This document shows, in pieces, positions 6,908 through 15,742 of a stretch of 23,692 bases of DNA. How positions within the stretch are numbered: the first letter of the stretch is position 1; every line of letters begins with the position of its first letter. The stretch spans positions 1 to 23,692 of the forward strand of contig DKQK01000051.1 in NCBI GenBank assembly GCA_002471665.1, given 5' to 3'. The stretch is from Gammaproteobacteria bacterium UBA7310. Lineage in GTDB: Bacteria > Pseudomonadota > Gammaproteobacteria > Pseudomonadales > Ketobacteraceae. Under the pieces are notes generated by a model. That model saw only the letters and a program-made list of their open reading frames with translations. It did not search any database and was not told where the DNA came from. The position numbers were made by a program, and so were the translations under genes.

Positions 6908-9553
6908 TTAAAAAGAGATGTTCAGGCTGGGCTCGACGGCCAACAGTTGATCGCGGAACACGGTTTTTACCGTTTCCAATGCTTCTTCGGTATCACCCTC
7001 GAAACGGGCTACCAGCACCGGCGTGGTGTTGGATGCACGGACCAGCCCCCAGCTATTGGGGAAGTCTACCCTGACTCCATCGACTTTGACCAGATTCCCG
7101 CCCTCAAAATTGCCCTGGGATTCCAGTTTTTCCATGATTTTGAACTTATTGGCGTCCGAAACCTTGATATGCAGCTCCGGGGTGCTGACTTTTTCCGGGA
7201 ATTCCTCGAAGACCTGCTCGGCTTCGAAGGGCTCCATGGAGAGAATCTCCAGCAGGCGGGCGGCACTGTACAATGCATCGTCAAAGCCGTACCAGCGGTC
7301 ATTGAAGAAGATATGGCCTGATAACTCACCCCCCACCACGGCGCCGGTGTCCTTCATTTTGGCTTTCATCAGCGAATGGCCGGTGGCGCACATGATGGCA
7401 CGCCCCCCCAGGTTGCTCACCAGTTCCGCCACGTCGCGGCTGCATTTGACGTCATAGAGGATATCGGCGCCCGGATTGCGGGCCAGCAGATCCCGGGCGT
7501 ACAGCATCAGCACCCGATCCGGCCAGATGATCTTGCCGCTTTGGGTGACGATGCCCAGGCGATCTCCATCCCCATCCAGGGCCAGCCCCAGTTCGGCACC
7601 TTCCGCCTGCACGGTACGAATCAGATCCTCCAGGTTGGCCGGGTCACTGGGGTCGGGGTGGTGATTGGGGAAGTCGCCGTCCACCTCCGTGAACAGCGGT
7701 GTCACCATGCAGCCCAGTGCTTCCAGCAGCTGGCAGGTGACCGGGCCGGCCACGCCGTTGCCGGTGTCCACCACAATGCGCATGGGTTTGGCCAGTACCA
7801 CATCGCTGCATATGCGCTCCAGGTAGTCGGGCACAATGTCGATGGCCTCATACCGGCCCTGTCCTTTCATCAGTTTGCCGCTGTCCAGGCGCTTGCGCAG
7901 GCCCTGAATGCGATCCTGTGCCAGGGTTTCATCGTTGATGACGATTTTGAAGCCGTTGTATTCCGGCGGGTTGTGGCTGCCGGTGACCATGACACCGCTT
8001 TGGGTACGCTGGGTTTTGGTGGCGTAGTACAGAACCGGGGTGGGCACCATACCCACATCAATGGCGTCGCAGCCGGTGGACTGAATGCCATCGGCCAGCG
8101 CTTCCGCCAGTTCCTGGCTGGAGTGGCGTCCATCCCGGCCCACCAGCACCGCCTCCTGGCCGGATTCCCTGGCCTCGCTGCCAATGGCCGCCCCCAGGGC
8201 ATTGGCCACGTCCTTGTCGATGGTCTCACCGACGATGCCACGAATATCATAGGCGCGGAAAATGCCGGGGGAGACGGTGACGTCCATGCTGGCCATTTCC
8301 GGCTCCGCCATCTGCACATCTTCCAGCTGCAATGGGCTGTCGTCGATTTCCGCGGCGGCACTGAGCAGGTCGCCGTCATCACCGTCCAGGTCCATGTCCA
8401 TATCCAGCACGTCGTCATTGCGATAGGACGGGTCGTAATCAGGCAGGGGCTCTGCCGCTTGCGGGCCGCCTCCTGCTGCCCTGGCTTTTTCCAGCAGGCG
8501 GGCCTGCTTGGTTTCATAGTCTCCAAACAGCCGGCCCAGGGTTTGCGCCAGGGAGGAGAAGATGCCCAGGGTGAAGGCTTTGTCGCTTTTGCCGTTTTGC
8601 AAGCGGGCCTGGAAATACGCGGCCATGGCCATGGCGTTGTGTTGCAACGAACGGTTGAGCAGGAAGTAACTGGTGGCCGACAGCACCAGCACCATGATCA
8701 CGGAGATGCCCACCAGAACCCACACCATGGTGCTGCTGCTGGCAATGATGTTGCTGCTGGCGGCAGGGTAGAAGCGTGCACTCCAGTGGGGAATGTTGCC
8801 GGTGGCTTCGTAGCCGCTGCCGATTTTATGCTGCTGGTTGCCGCTGCTGTAGATCACCTTGGGGGTGTTGGCAAAAGTCTGGATGATTTCCACATAACCC
8901 AACTCCGCTGACAGGTTGGGCATGTGGGCGCGCAGGTCTTTGAGATCAAAGCTTACCAACAGGCTGCCCAGGTGTTTTTCGCCGTCTTTGATGGCCTTGA
9001 CGATGGTGAGATAAGACGCTTTGTCGTGCTGGTGAATCTCCGGTGCTGCAGTATTCTTTTTCTCAGCCTTGGCCACCATGTCCAGCTGGGCAAAGCTGAT
9101 GGGGGGCACGCTATCGGCGTCTTTTCTGGCCTTGCCGCGAGGATAGATCCGTATGCTGCTGGCAGCCGGGAACAGTTCCATCAACTGCTGCTGCCGTTGC
9201 CGGCGCAGGGCGTTGTCACCCCGTACTGCTTCTTTCACCAGGCTGCTGTTGGCCGCCTGTTGCACGCTGGCCTGGTAGCTGCGGCCCAGTTGAGTGAGAT
9301 CGTTGAGGTAATCTTCGGCCTGGGCCTGGCCCAGGATCGCCATTTGCTTGTCGGCACCGGGGAGGATCACCAGGAACAGCAGCAGTGCTCCGCACACCGC
9401 CGTGACCAGGGCAGACCCGACCATGGCGGGGAGCATGATCTTGATCAGGCCCGATTTGATGGAGGGGGTGCTGGCATGACTGTCTTGTGTTTCTTGTGCC
9501 GGTTTGTTTTTCTTCTCGGCAGCAGCCTTTTCGGGCTTTGCTTTCTTAACCAT
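6908..9553 (-). CDS. algC: Phosphomannomutase/phosphoglucomutase AlgC with membrane-anchored N-terminal extension
   Basis: The 881-residue protein has two parts. Residues 1-65 hold a Lys/Ala-rich cytoplasmic tail and a first membrane helix (about 35-65), then a periplasmic-type domain (about 66-274) and a second helix (about 276-299). A linker with a run of aspartates (about 379-397) leads to the mutase at about 425-881. The catalytic parts are complete: phosphoserine loop TGSHNPPEYNGFK with Ser526, metal site DGDGDR (660-665), sugar-binding GGELSGH (741-747) and phosphate-binding RASNTTP (839-845). It interconverts mannose- or glucose-6-phosphate and the 1-phosphates for exopolysaccharide and LPS precursors. 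The long form resembles the re-annotated Pseudomonas AlgC. CAGGAC precedes the ATG. It follows coaBC by 91 bases, without the usual dut. Confidence 0.95.
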   Translation of the reverse strand: MVKKAKPEKAAAEKKNKPAQETQDSHASTPSIKSGLIKIMLPAMVGSALVTAVCGALLLFLVILPGADKQMAILGQAQAEDYLNDLTQLGRSYQASVQQAANSSLVKEAVRGDNALRRQRQQQLMELFPAASSIRIYPRGKARKDADSVPPISFAQLDMVAKAEKKNTAAPEIHQHDKASYLTIVKAIKDGEKHLGSLLVSFDLKDLRAHMPNLSAELGYVEIIQTFANTPKVIYSSGNQQHKIGSGYEATGNIPHWSARFYPAASSNIIASSSTMVWVLVGISVIMVLVLSATSYFLLNRSLQHNAMAMAAYFQARLQNGKSDKAFTLGIFSSLAQTLGRLFGDYETKQARLLEKARAAGGGPQAAEPLPDYDPSYRNDDVLDMDMDLDGDDGDLLSAAAEIDDSPLQLEDVQMAEPEMASMDVTVSPGIFRAYDIRGIVGETIDKDVANALGAAIGSEARESGQEAVLVGRDGRHSSQELAEALADGIQSTGCDAIDVGMVPTPVLYYATKTQRTQSGVMVTGSHNPPEYNGFKIVINDETLAQDRIQGLRKRLDSGKLMKGQGRYEAIDIVPDYLERICSDVVLAKPMRIVVDTGNGVAGPVTCQLLEALGCMVTPLFTEVDGDFPNHHPDPSDPANLEDLIRTVQAEGAELGLALDGDGDRLGIVTQSGKIIWPDRVLMLYARDLLARNPGADILYDVKCSRDVAELVSNLGGRAIMCATGHSLMKAKMKDTGAVVGGELSGHIFFNDRWYGFDDALYSAARLLEILSMEPFEAEQVFEEFPEKVSTPELHIKVSDANKFKIMEKLESQGNFEGGNLVKVDGVRVDFPNSWGLVRASNTTPVLVARFEGDTEEALETVKTVFRDQLLAVEPSLNISF

Positions 9554-9644
9554 GGGGTGTCCTGCTCAGAATTTGGTCAAGGCCATGTCTTATCTCGTAC
9601 GATGCTTATTTTCAGCGTAGCAGTTCTGGCCGACACTGCTTAGG

Positions 9645-10880
9645 CTATCGGGTATTTTTGTAGTGTTCGCTGATAAGGGTCACAAGGTCCCTGGCAATCT
9701 GCGTTTTGCTGGCCAGCGCCATGAGCTGCTGGCCACTTTTCCAGATAACGGTCACTGCATTCTGATCGCTGTTGAAGCCGATGTCCTGGCGGCTGACATC
9801 GTTCGCCACGATCATATCCAGGTTCTTGCGTTCGATTTTCTGCCGGGCATAGTTTTCCACATCGCGGGTTTCGGCGGCAAAGCCCACCGTAAAGGGCTTG
9901 GGCTCGTGTTGCGCCACCGCGGCAACGATGTCCGGGTTTTCCACCAGGGTCAGGGTCATGCCGGGGCCGCTATTATCCTGTTTTTTGATCTTCTGGTTGT
10001 GTGAATTTTCCACACGAAAATCCGCCACTGCGGCAGTTGCGATAAAAATATCGGTTTGGGTCAGGGCGTCCATGCTGGCCTGATGCATATCCAGGGCGCT
10101 GATTACGTCAATCCGCTTGACCCGGTCCGGGGTGGGCAGATGCACCGGACCGCTGATCAGGGTCACCTGGGCACCGGCATCCCGGGCCGCCTCGGCGATG
10201 GCAAATCCCATTTTGCCGGAGCTGTGATTGCTGATGTAGCGCACCGGATCGATGGCTTCGCGGGTGGGGCCGGCGGTGATGGTGACCCGTGTGCCGGTCA
10301 GAATCCGGTGCGGGAACAGGTTGGCGGTGCATTGGGCCAGTTCGGTGGCTTCCAGCATGCGTCCGGGGCCGATGTCACCGCAGGCCTGCTCACCGGCCGC
10401 CGGCCCGAACACATGGACCCCCCGTGCCTGCAGTAAGTCCATATTGGCCTGATTGGAGGCCGCCGCCCACATGGCCTGATTCATGGCCGGCGCCACCGCC
10501 AGGGGGCAGCGGGCGGCCAGGCACAGGGTGCTGAGCAGATCATTGCCGTGACCGTGGGCCAGGCGTGCCAGAAAATCCGCGCTGGCCGGGGCCACCAGAA
10601 TCAGGTCGCCCCAGCGAGCCAGCTCAATATGGCCCATGGCGGCTTCTGCTTCCGTGTCCAGCAGGGTAGTGTGTACCGGGTTGCCGGACAGGGCCTGCAG
10701 TGTGAGGGGGGTGATGAATTCCTGCGCGGCCGGGGTCATCACGGCCCGCACATCGGCCCCCAGGTCCTTCAGGCGGCGAATCAGTTCGGCGCTCTTGTAG
10801 GCAGCAATGCCGCCGGTCACGCCCAGTATTATGCGGCGATTTGCCAGCCCCAGCTCAGTGGTGGCCTCTTGTGCATGCAT
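9645..10880 (-). CDS. coaBC: Bifunctional phosphopantothenoylcysteine decarboxylase/phosphopantothenate-cysteine ligase
   Basis: The 411-residue protein performs two steps of coenzyme A synthesis: CTP-dependent joining of 4'-phosphopantothenate to cysteine (CoaB) and FMN-dependent decarboxylation (CoaC). The CoaC half shows LGVTGGIAAYKS (19-30), the active-site His84 in GHIELARWGD, the PAMN motif (131-134) and Cys167 in ACGDIGPGRM. The CoaB half shows ITAGPTREAIDPVRYISNHSSGKMG (from about 201), AAVADFRV near 283 and the KIKK lysine motif near 297-300. Both active sites look intact. The ATG at 10880 has only GAAAG directly ahead of it, so initiation may be weak. It is divergent from radC, as in Pseudomonas and E. 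coli, and is the first gene of the minus-strand run to slmA. Confidence 0.97.
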   Translation of the reverse strand: MHAQEATTELGLANRRIILGVTGGIAAYKSAELIRRLKDLGADVRAVMTPAAQEFITPLTLQALSGNPVHTTLLDTEAEAAMGHIELARWGDLILVAPASADFLARLAHGHGNDLLSTLCLAARCPLAVAPAMNQAMWAAASNQANMDLLQARGVHVFGPAAGEQACGDIGPGRMLEATELAQCTANLFPHRILTGTRVTITAGPTREAIDPVRYISNHSSGKMGFAIAEAARDAGAQVTLISGPVHLPTPDRVKRIDVISALDMHQASMDALTQTDIFIATAAVADFRVENSHNQKIKKQDNSGPGMTLTLVENPDIVAAVAQHEPKPFTVGFAAETRDVENYARQKIERKNLDMIVANDVSRQDIGFNSDQNAVTVIWKSGQQLMALASKTQIARDLVTLISEHYKNTR

Positions 10881-11014
10881 CTTTCAGTGCTTCCAGTGAC
10901 GTCTCTTTGCAGTGTAGTGCATGTTAAAAGCCCCGGCGCCCCTTCACAAGTGTTTGATTTTTTTCCTCCGCTGCGTCTATCTCTTGTAGATGCTGAGATG
11001 GGATGTGATGTGTC
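10881..11014. other. Divergent coaBC/radC intergenic region
   Basis: This 134-bp stretch must carry the promoters of coaBC (minus) and radC (plus). A T-rich block lies at 10955-10973. I could not find a pair of convincing -35 and -10 hexamers on either strand, and radC has only a weak Shine-Dalgarno (GGGATG about 9-14 nt upstream). No small gene is seen. Confidence 0.4.
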
Positions 11015-11689
11015 ATGGCGATAACAGACTGGCCCGAGGAGGAGCGTCCGCGGGAAAAGATGCTGTGCCGGGGGGGTGGTGCGCTGACGGACAGTGAGCT
11101 GCTGGCCATCTTTTTGCGGACCGGAGTGAAAGGCAAAAGTGCGGTGGAACTGGCACGGGATATCCTGGCGCATTTTGGTGGCCTGCGTCAGGCAATGGAG
11201 GCGACACCGGCCCAGTTCAGTGAAATCCACGGTATGGGTAAGGCGAAATGGGCCCAGCTACAGGCGTGTCTGGAGCTGGGGCAGCGTTATCTGGAGGCGA
11301 ACCTGGATCGTGGCGATGCCTTCACCAGCCCGGCATTGACCCGGCGCTTCCTGCAGGCCCGCCTGCGGGCCTATCACCACGAGGTGTTCGCCTGCCTGTT
11401 TCTGGATAACCAGAACCGCCTGATCCGTTTTGAGGAGCTCTTTAACGGCACCATTGATGGGGCGTCGGTGTATCCGCGGGAGGTGGTGAAGCGGGTACTG
11501 GCAGTCAATGCGGCGGCGGTTATCTTTGCCCACAATCATCCTTCCGGCGTGGCGGAGCCCAGTCATGCCGACCGCAGCATTACCCAGCGGCTGCAGTCGG
11601 CTCTGGAACTGGTGGATGTGCGGGTGCTGGATCACTTCATCGTCGGTGATGGTGAGGTGGTGTCCATGGCGGAGCGGGGCTTGCTGTAG
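11015..11689 (+). CDS. radC: RadC family JAB/MPN domain protein
   Basis: The 224-residue protein has the usual RadC architecture. An N-terminal UPF0758 region begins DWPEEERPREKMLCRGGGALTDSELLA, followed by a helix-hairpin-helix-like HGMGKAKWAQLQA near residues 72-84 and a C-terminal JAMM/MPN+ metalloprotease-like fold. The metal-binding set is seen as HNHPSG (His173, His175) and Asp186 in EPSHAD, with Glu123 in the upstream strand HHEVFACLFLD. RadC was named for a repair phenotype that is no longer accepted; the molecular role is unsettled. The last 58 bases of the gene overlap the 3' end of the monooxygenase-hydrolase gene on the other strand. Confidence 0.95.
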   Translation: MAITDWPEEERPREKMLCRGGGALTDSELLAIFLRTGVKGKSAVELARDILAHFGGLRQAMEATPAQFSEIHGMGKAKWAQLQACLELGQRYLEANLDRGDAFTSPALTRRFLQARLRAYHHEVFACLFLDNQNRLIRFEELFNGTIDGASVYPREVVKRVLAVNAAAVIFAHNHPSGVAEPSHADRSITQRLQSALELVDVRVLDHFIVGDGEVVSMAERGLL

Positions 11690-14100
11690 GCGCCAATGGA
11701 GCCCACCCGGGTGCGGGCAAAATCGGCCAGGGCGCGGATGGCGGTGTGGGCGGATCGCAGCAGGGCGGTGGCCAATTGAAAATCGTGCCAGCGCTGGTGG
11801 TAGATTTCCAGATTGACCTGCCCCCCGGCCTGGCGCACCTGTTGCAACAGGCGGGTGGCGTCTGCCAGCAGGATTTCCTCATCACCCACCTGAATCAGCA
11901 TGGGGGCGAGATCAGCCAGATCCTGATCCAGTAATGAACTGCCCGGGAAGCGGCCTTCATAGTGTTGAATGCAGCTGCGCAGCCAGCTTTGCCGCAGCAT
12001 GGGATCCGTTGCTGCCTTGCTTGGCAGGGTGTCGCCACTCAAGCGGTTGTCCACCAGGGGTGACAGCAGCATCAGGCCCGCAGGCTGTGGTTGGCGCGCC
12101 TGCTTCAGTTTCAGGGCCAGGGCCAGGGCCAGTCCGCCACCGGCGGAATCGCCGGCCACCACAATGTCCTGCGGCCGGTAACCTTTGCTCAGCAGCAATT
12201 GGTAGGCGGCATAGGCGTCATCCAGCGCCGCCGGATAGGGGTGCTCCGGCGCCAGCCGATAGTCCGGTACCCACACGTCCATGGCGGCACTGGCCGCCAG
12301 ATGGCTGGTGAGGCTGCGGCAGGTATAGGGGGATCCGATGCAATAGGCACCCCCGTGCAGATACAGGATTGCGCCGCCGGCGCCGGTGGTTTTCGGCGCC
12401 AGTATCTCACCCTGCAGGCGGTGCTGGTGGATCTGCTCCTGGAACCGGTAACGGATAGCCTGGGGGCTGGCGGGCAGGGTGGCGGCCAGCAGGGTGCTCC
12501 AGCGGCGCTGGAATTTCACCCCCAGTGATGGCCGGATCAGGGCCTTGAAGGTCAGCCTGAGAAAGAGCCGCAGCAGCCGGGCGTTGAGCGCCTCCAGGCG
12601 GCCGGGGCTGAGCAATATCCTGGCCCGGGTTGCCGGGTCGCGGCGCTCAAATCGATACCCCAGAAGTGCCCGGTATCGGGTGTACCAGCGATAACGCAGG
12701 GTATTGCCCGGCCAGTTGGTGCTGTTGTGGCCCCGGGCGTCGATGTACCAGCTTTTGCAGCCGTTCCACACGGTCAGTTTGAGCATCTGCTGAAGGCGGT
12801 AGTTGAAGCGGCGAAAGGTGTCCTCTTCCAGGGTCATGCGCTCAACCTGGCGCTGGCGCATGAAGGTCAGGCAGCGGCTAACGTGGGCGATCTGGCTTTC
12901 CAGCATGTAGATGATGGAGTTGTGGCCCAGGTTGGTGTTGGGGCCATAAAGCATGAAGAAATTGGGAAAGCCCGGCACGGTGATGCCCAGATAGGCTGCG
13001 GCACCCTGGCGCCAGGCCTGGTTCAGCTCCAGCCCCGCCAGGCCGCTGATGCGCATGGGAGCGAGGAAATCAGTGGCGGCGAAACCGGTACCGCAAATGA
13101 GAGTGTCCACTTGATGCTGTTGGCCGTCTTCGGTTTCCACTCCCTGTGGCGTGATCCGGGTGATGGGAGTGCTGATGAGGGCGACGTTGTCCTGATTCAG
13201 GCTGGCCAGATAGTTGCTGCTCAACAGGATGCGTTTACAGCCAATGGGGTAGTCCGGAATCAGTTTTTCCCGCAGCTCCGGCGCATCCACCTGCCGCTTC
13301 AGCAGTCGGCGAAAGGGCCAGCCGACCATGGGTGTCATGAGCCAGCCAAAGCGGCTGAAGGCCAGGCTGCGGGATTCAAAATTCAGGAAGATCTGCAACC
13401 GATACAGCTTGGTAAGCCAGGGAAAACGCTGCATCAGGCGCAGCTCCGGTCCACTATAGGCGCGGTCTTTGCGTTCCATGATGTAGTTGGGGCTGCGTTG
13501 GAACACCAGCAGTTGTCGCACTTGTTTGGCAATTTCCGGCACGAATTGCACTGCCGAAGCGCCGGTGCCGATGACGGCCACGGTTTTGCCGCTAAGGTCG
13601 TAGTCGTGATCCCAGCGGGCAGAGTGAAAACGGTGCCCCTTGAAACTGTCCAGGCCCGCAATATGCGGCCACTGCGGTCGGCTTAATTGGCCGGTGGCGG
13701 TAATCAGGTAACGGCAGGACAGGGTGGCACCCCCTTTCAGTTGCACCTGCCAGCGTTGCTCGTCCTCCTGGTAACAGGCTTGCTCCACCTCCACCCCGAA
13801 TTGAATGCGCTGGCGGATACTGTATTTGTCGGCGCAGTGATTCAGGTATTGCAGAATTTCCGACTGGGGGGCAAAGGCCCGGGTCCAGCCCGGGTTGGGT
13901 TCGAAGGAGAAAGAATACAGATGCGAGGGCACATCGCAGGCGGCGCCGGGGTAGGTGTTATCCCGCCACACACCTCCCAACTGGTCGGCTTTCTCCAGTA
14001 TCCGGATGTCAGGGAAGCCGGCCTGCTGCAGTTTGATGGCCATACCGATACCGGCAAAACCACTGCCGATGATAATGACGGATTGATCAAGTTCAGGCAT
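11632..14100 (-). CDS. Fused Baeyer-Villiger monooxygenase and alpha/beta hydrolase (HSL family)
   Basis: A continuous 822-residue frame joins two enzymes. Residues 1-490 form a flavin monooxygenase: FAD Rossmann GSGFAG (12-17), type I Baeyer-Villiger fingerprint FKGHRFHSARWD (153-164, fitting F-x-G-x3-H-x3-W-D), NADPH Rossmann GTGASA (178-183) and ICGTGFAATDF near 335. After a basic helical linker (about 490-560) comes an HSL-type esterase: oxyanion-hole HGGAYCIGS (582-590), nucleophile elbow GDSAGG with Ser652, acid probably Glu742 in GDEEIL (Asp740 as alternative) and His772 in RWHDF. Predicted action: ketone plus NADPH and oxygen gives an ester, which the second domain cleaves. Start 14100 was chosen because AGGAG (14108-14112) lies 7 nt upstream; its ATG overlaps the GMC stop by 8 nt. 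The 3' end overlaps radC by 58 bp. Substrate unknown. Confidence 0.9.
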   Translation of the reverse strand: MPELDQSVIIIGSGFAGIGMAIKLQQAGFPDIRILEKADQLGGVWRDNTYPGAACDVPSHLYSFSFEPNPGWTRAFAPQSEILQYLNHCADKYSIRQRIQFGVEVEQACYQEDEQRWQVQLKGGATLSCRYLITATGQLSRPQWPHIAGLDSFKGHRFHSARWDHDYDLSGKTVAVIGTGASAVQFVPEIAKQVRQLLVFQRSPNYIMERKDRAYSGPELRLMQRFPWLTKLYRLQIFLNFESRSLAFSRFGWLMTPMVGWPFRRLLKRQVDAPELREKLIPDYPIGCKRILLSSNYLASLNQDNVALISTPITRITPQGVETEDGQQHQVDTLICGTGFAATDFLAPMRISGLAGLELNQAWRQGAAAYLGITVPGFPNFFMLYGPNTNLGHNSIIYMLESQIAHVSRCLTFMRQRQVERMTLEEDTFRRFNYRLQQMLKLTVWNGCKSWYIDARGHNSTNWPGNTLRYRWYTRYRALLGYRFERRDPATRARILLSPGRLEALNARLLRLFLRLTFKALIRPSLGVKFQRRWSTLLAATLPASPQAIRYRFQEQIHQHRLQGEILAPKTTGAGGAILYLHGGAYCIGSPYTCRSLTSHLAASAAMDVWVPDYRLAPEHPYPAALDDAYAAYQLLLSKGYRPQDIVVAGDSAGGGLALALALKLKQARQPQPAGLMLLSPLVDNRLSGDTLPSKAATDPMLRQSWLRSCIQHYEGRFPGSSLLDQDLADLAPMLIQVGDEEILLADATRLLQQVRQAGGQVNLEIYHQRWHDFQLATALLRSAHTAIRALADFARTRVGSIGAYSKPRSAMDTTSPSPTMK

Positions 14101-15742
14101 TGGCTGACTCCTGCTCGGGAGCAACCTCCTGCGGCGCCTGTTCCACCCTGCTGTGGCCGCGGATCAGGTCCACCGCTTTCTCGGCAATCATTATGGCCGG
14201 GGCGTTGGTGTTGCCGCCGATCAGGGTGGGCATGATGGAGGCGTCAACCACCCGCAGCCCTTCCAGGCCTCTGACCTTCAGTTCCGGGTCCACCACCGCC
14301 ATGTCGTCTACCCCCATTTTGCAGGAGCCCACCGGGTGGTAAACGGTATCCACCCGTTGCCGCAGAATGTCACGAATCTCGTCATCGCTGTGCACGTTGG
14401 CGGTAAAAGGGTCTTCGCTGATCCAGCGGGCGATGGCGGGGGCATTCATCAGGCGCCGGGTGGCCTTGTAGGCGGCCACCATATCCTCCAGATCCTGTGG
14501 ATCCTGCAGGAACGCCGGGTCGATCAGGGGTGTTTGCAGCGGGTCGGCGTTGCGCAGGCGCACGCTGCCCCTGCTGCGGGGCCGCAGCAGGCACACGTGG
14601 CAGGAGAAGCCCTGTACGTAATGGCGTTTGCGGCCGTGGTCATCCACCAGGCCGGTCACCAGGTGCAGTTGAATATCGGGGGCTGCCAGCGCCTTGCGGG
14701 TTTTCAGAAAGGCCCCCGCTTCGGCGAAGTTGGAAGTCCAGATTCCCCGTCGCTCCCGGCGATAGCGCTTGATACCCTGCAGCAGCTTCACAATGCCGCC
14801 GGAGGTGAAGCCAAAGGTATCCATGCTGGAGGTGTGGTAACCGAAGATGAAATCCGGGTGATCCTGCAGATTTTTGCCCACACCGGGCAGATGCTGCACC
14901 AGCGGAATGTCATGCCGGGCCAGCTCCCCCTGGTCCCCCACGCCGGACAGCAGCAACAGTTGCGGTGATTGAAAGGCGCCGGCGCACAGAATCACTTCCT
15001 TGCGGGCGTGCAGGGTGCGGATTTTGCCCCGCTGCTTGATTTCCAATCCTGTGGCCCGCTTGCCGTCGAACAGGATACGCAGTACCTGGGTTTTGGTTTC
15101 CACCGTGAGATTCGGTCGGCTCTCCAGGTGGGGCAGCAGGTAGGCGCGGGCGCTGCTCCAGCGTTCGCCGTGTTTCTGGGTAACCTGATACACCCCGGCG
15201 CCTTCCTGGGTGGCCCCGTTGAAATCGTCGTTGATGGGAATATCGCATTCCCGGGCTGCTTCCTTGAAGTACTCATGAAACGGGCTTTCGGTGCGCAGAT
15301 CGCTGACCCAGAGCGGGCCGTTACGGCCGTGGTATTGGTTGTCGATGCGCTCGTTGTGTTCACTGAGGCGGAAATAGGGCAGCACCTCATCGTAGGACCA
15401 GCCGGGGTTGCCCAGCTCGGCCCAGTGATCGTAATCGCTGCGGTGGCCCCGGATGTACACCATGGCGTTGATGGCGGAGGAGCCGCCCAGGGTTTTACCC
15501 CGGGGCTGATAGCCCAGGCGCCCGTTGAGGCCGGGCTGGGGGACGGTGTCGAGGGCCCAATTGTTGATCCCGGTGGGGCCCATCATCACCAGGCCCGCGG
15601 GAATGGTGATCAGGGGGCCGGTACCGTTGCCACCGGCTTCCAGCAAACACAGACTGGTATTCGGATCCTCGCTCAGACGGCCCGCCATGACACAGCCGGC
15701 CGAACCGCCACCCACCACCAGATAATCAAAGCTGTCGCTCAT
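14093..15742 (-). CDS. GMC family FAD-dependent alcohol dehydrogenase (AlkJ/BetA-like)
   Basis: The 549-residue flavoprotein belongs to the glucose-methanol-choline oxidoreductases. It shows the ADP-binding motif YLVVGGGSAGCV (7-18), an Ala-Gly-Gly strand end at LLEAGG, GMC signature 1 RGKTLGGSSAINAM (81-94), signature 2 GAFQSPQLLLLSGVG near 265-279, and the catalytic pair His469 in YHPVGSC and an Asn near 511-513 in GGNTNAP. Close relatives include AlkJ, a quinone-linked long-chain alcohol dehydrogenase, and choline dehydrogenase; which alcohol is used here cannot be read from sequence. Start MSDSFDYL at 15742 has AAGGAG (15750-15755) 7 nt upstream; a longer upstream frame lacks family similarity and is rejected. 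It overlaps the downstream monooxygenase-hydrolase start, so the two are translated as an operon. Confidence 0.93.
   Translation of the reverse strand: MSDSFDYLVVGGGSAGCVMAGRLSEDPNTSLCLLEAGGNGTGPLITIPAGLVMMGPTGINNWALDTVPQPGLNGRLGYQPRGKTLGGSSAINAMVYIRGHRSDYDHWAELGNPGWSYDEVLPYFRLSEHNERIDNQYHGRNGPLWVSDLRTESPFHEYFKEAARECDIPINDDFNGATQEGAGVYQVTQKHGERWSSARAYLLPHLESRPNLTVETKTQVLRILFDGKRATGLEIKQRGKIRTLHARKEVILCAGAFQSPQLLLLSGVGDQGELARHDIPLVQHLPGVGKNLQDHPDFIFGYHTSSMDTFGFTSGGIVKLLQGIKRYRRERRGIWTSNFAEAGAFLKTRKALAAPDIQLHLVTGLVDDHGRKRHYVQGFSCHVCLLRPRSRGSVRLRNADPLQTPLIDPAFLQDPQDLEDMVAAYKATRRLMNAPAIARWISEDPFTANVHSDDEIRDILRQRVDTVYHPVGSCKMGVDDMAVVDPELKVRGLEGLRVVDASIMPTLIGGNTNAPAIMIAEKAVDLIRGHSRVEQAPQEVAPEQESANA

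Noticed and set aside
7376..8911. 511-codon open frame on the plus strand, antisense to algC
   Set aside because: The translation is rich in His, Gln and Gly with no family signature, and it lies exactly opposite conserved mutase motifs. It is the expected codon-bias shadow of a GC-rich gene.
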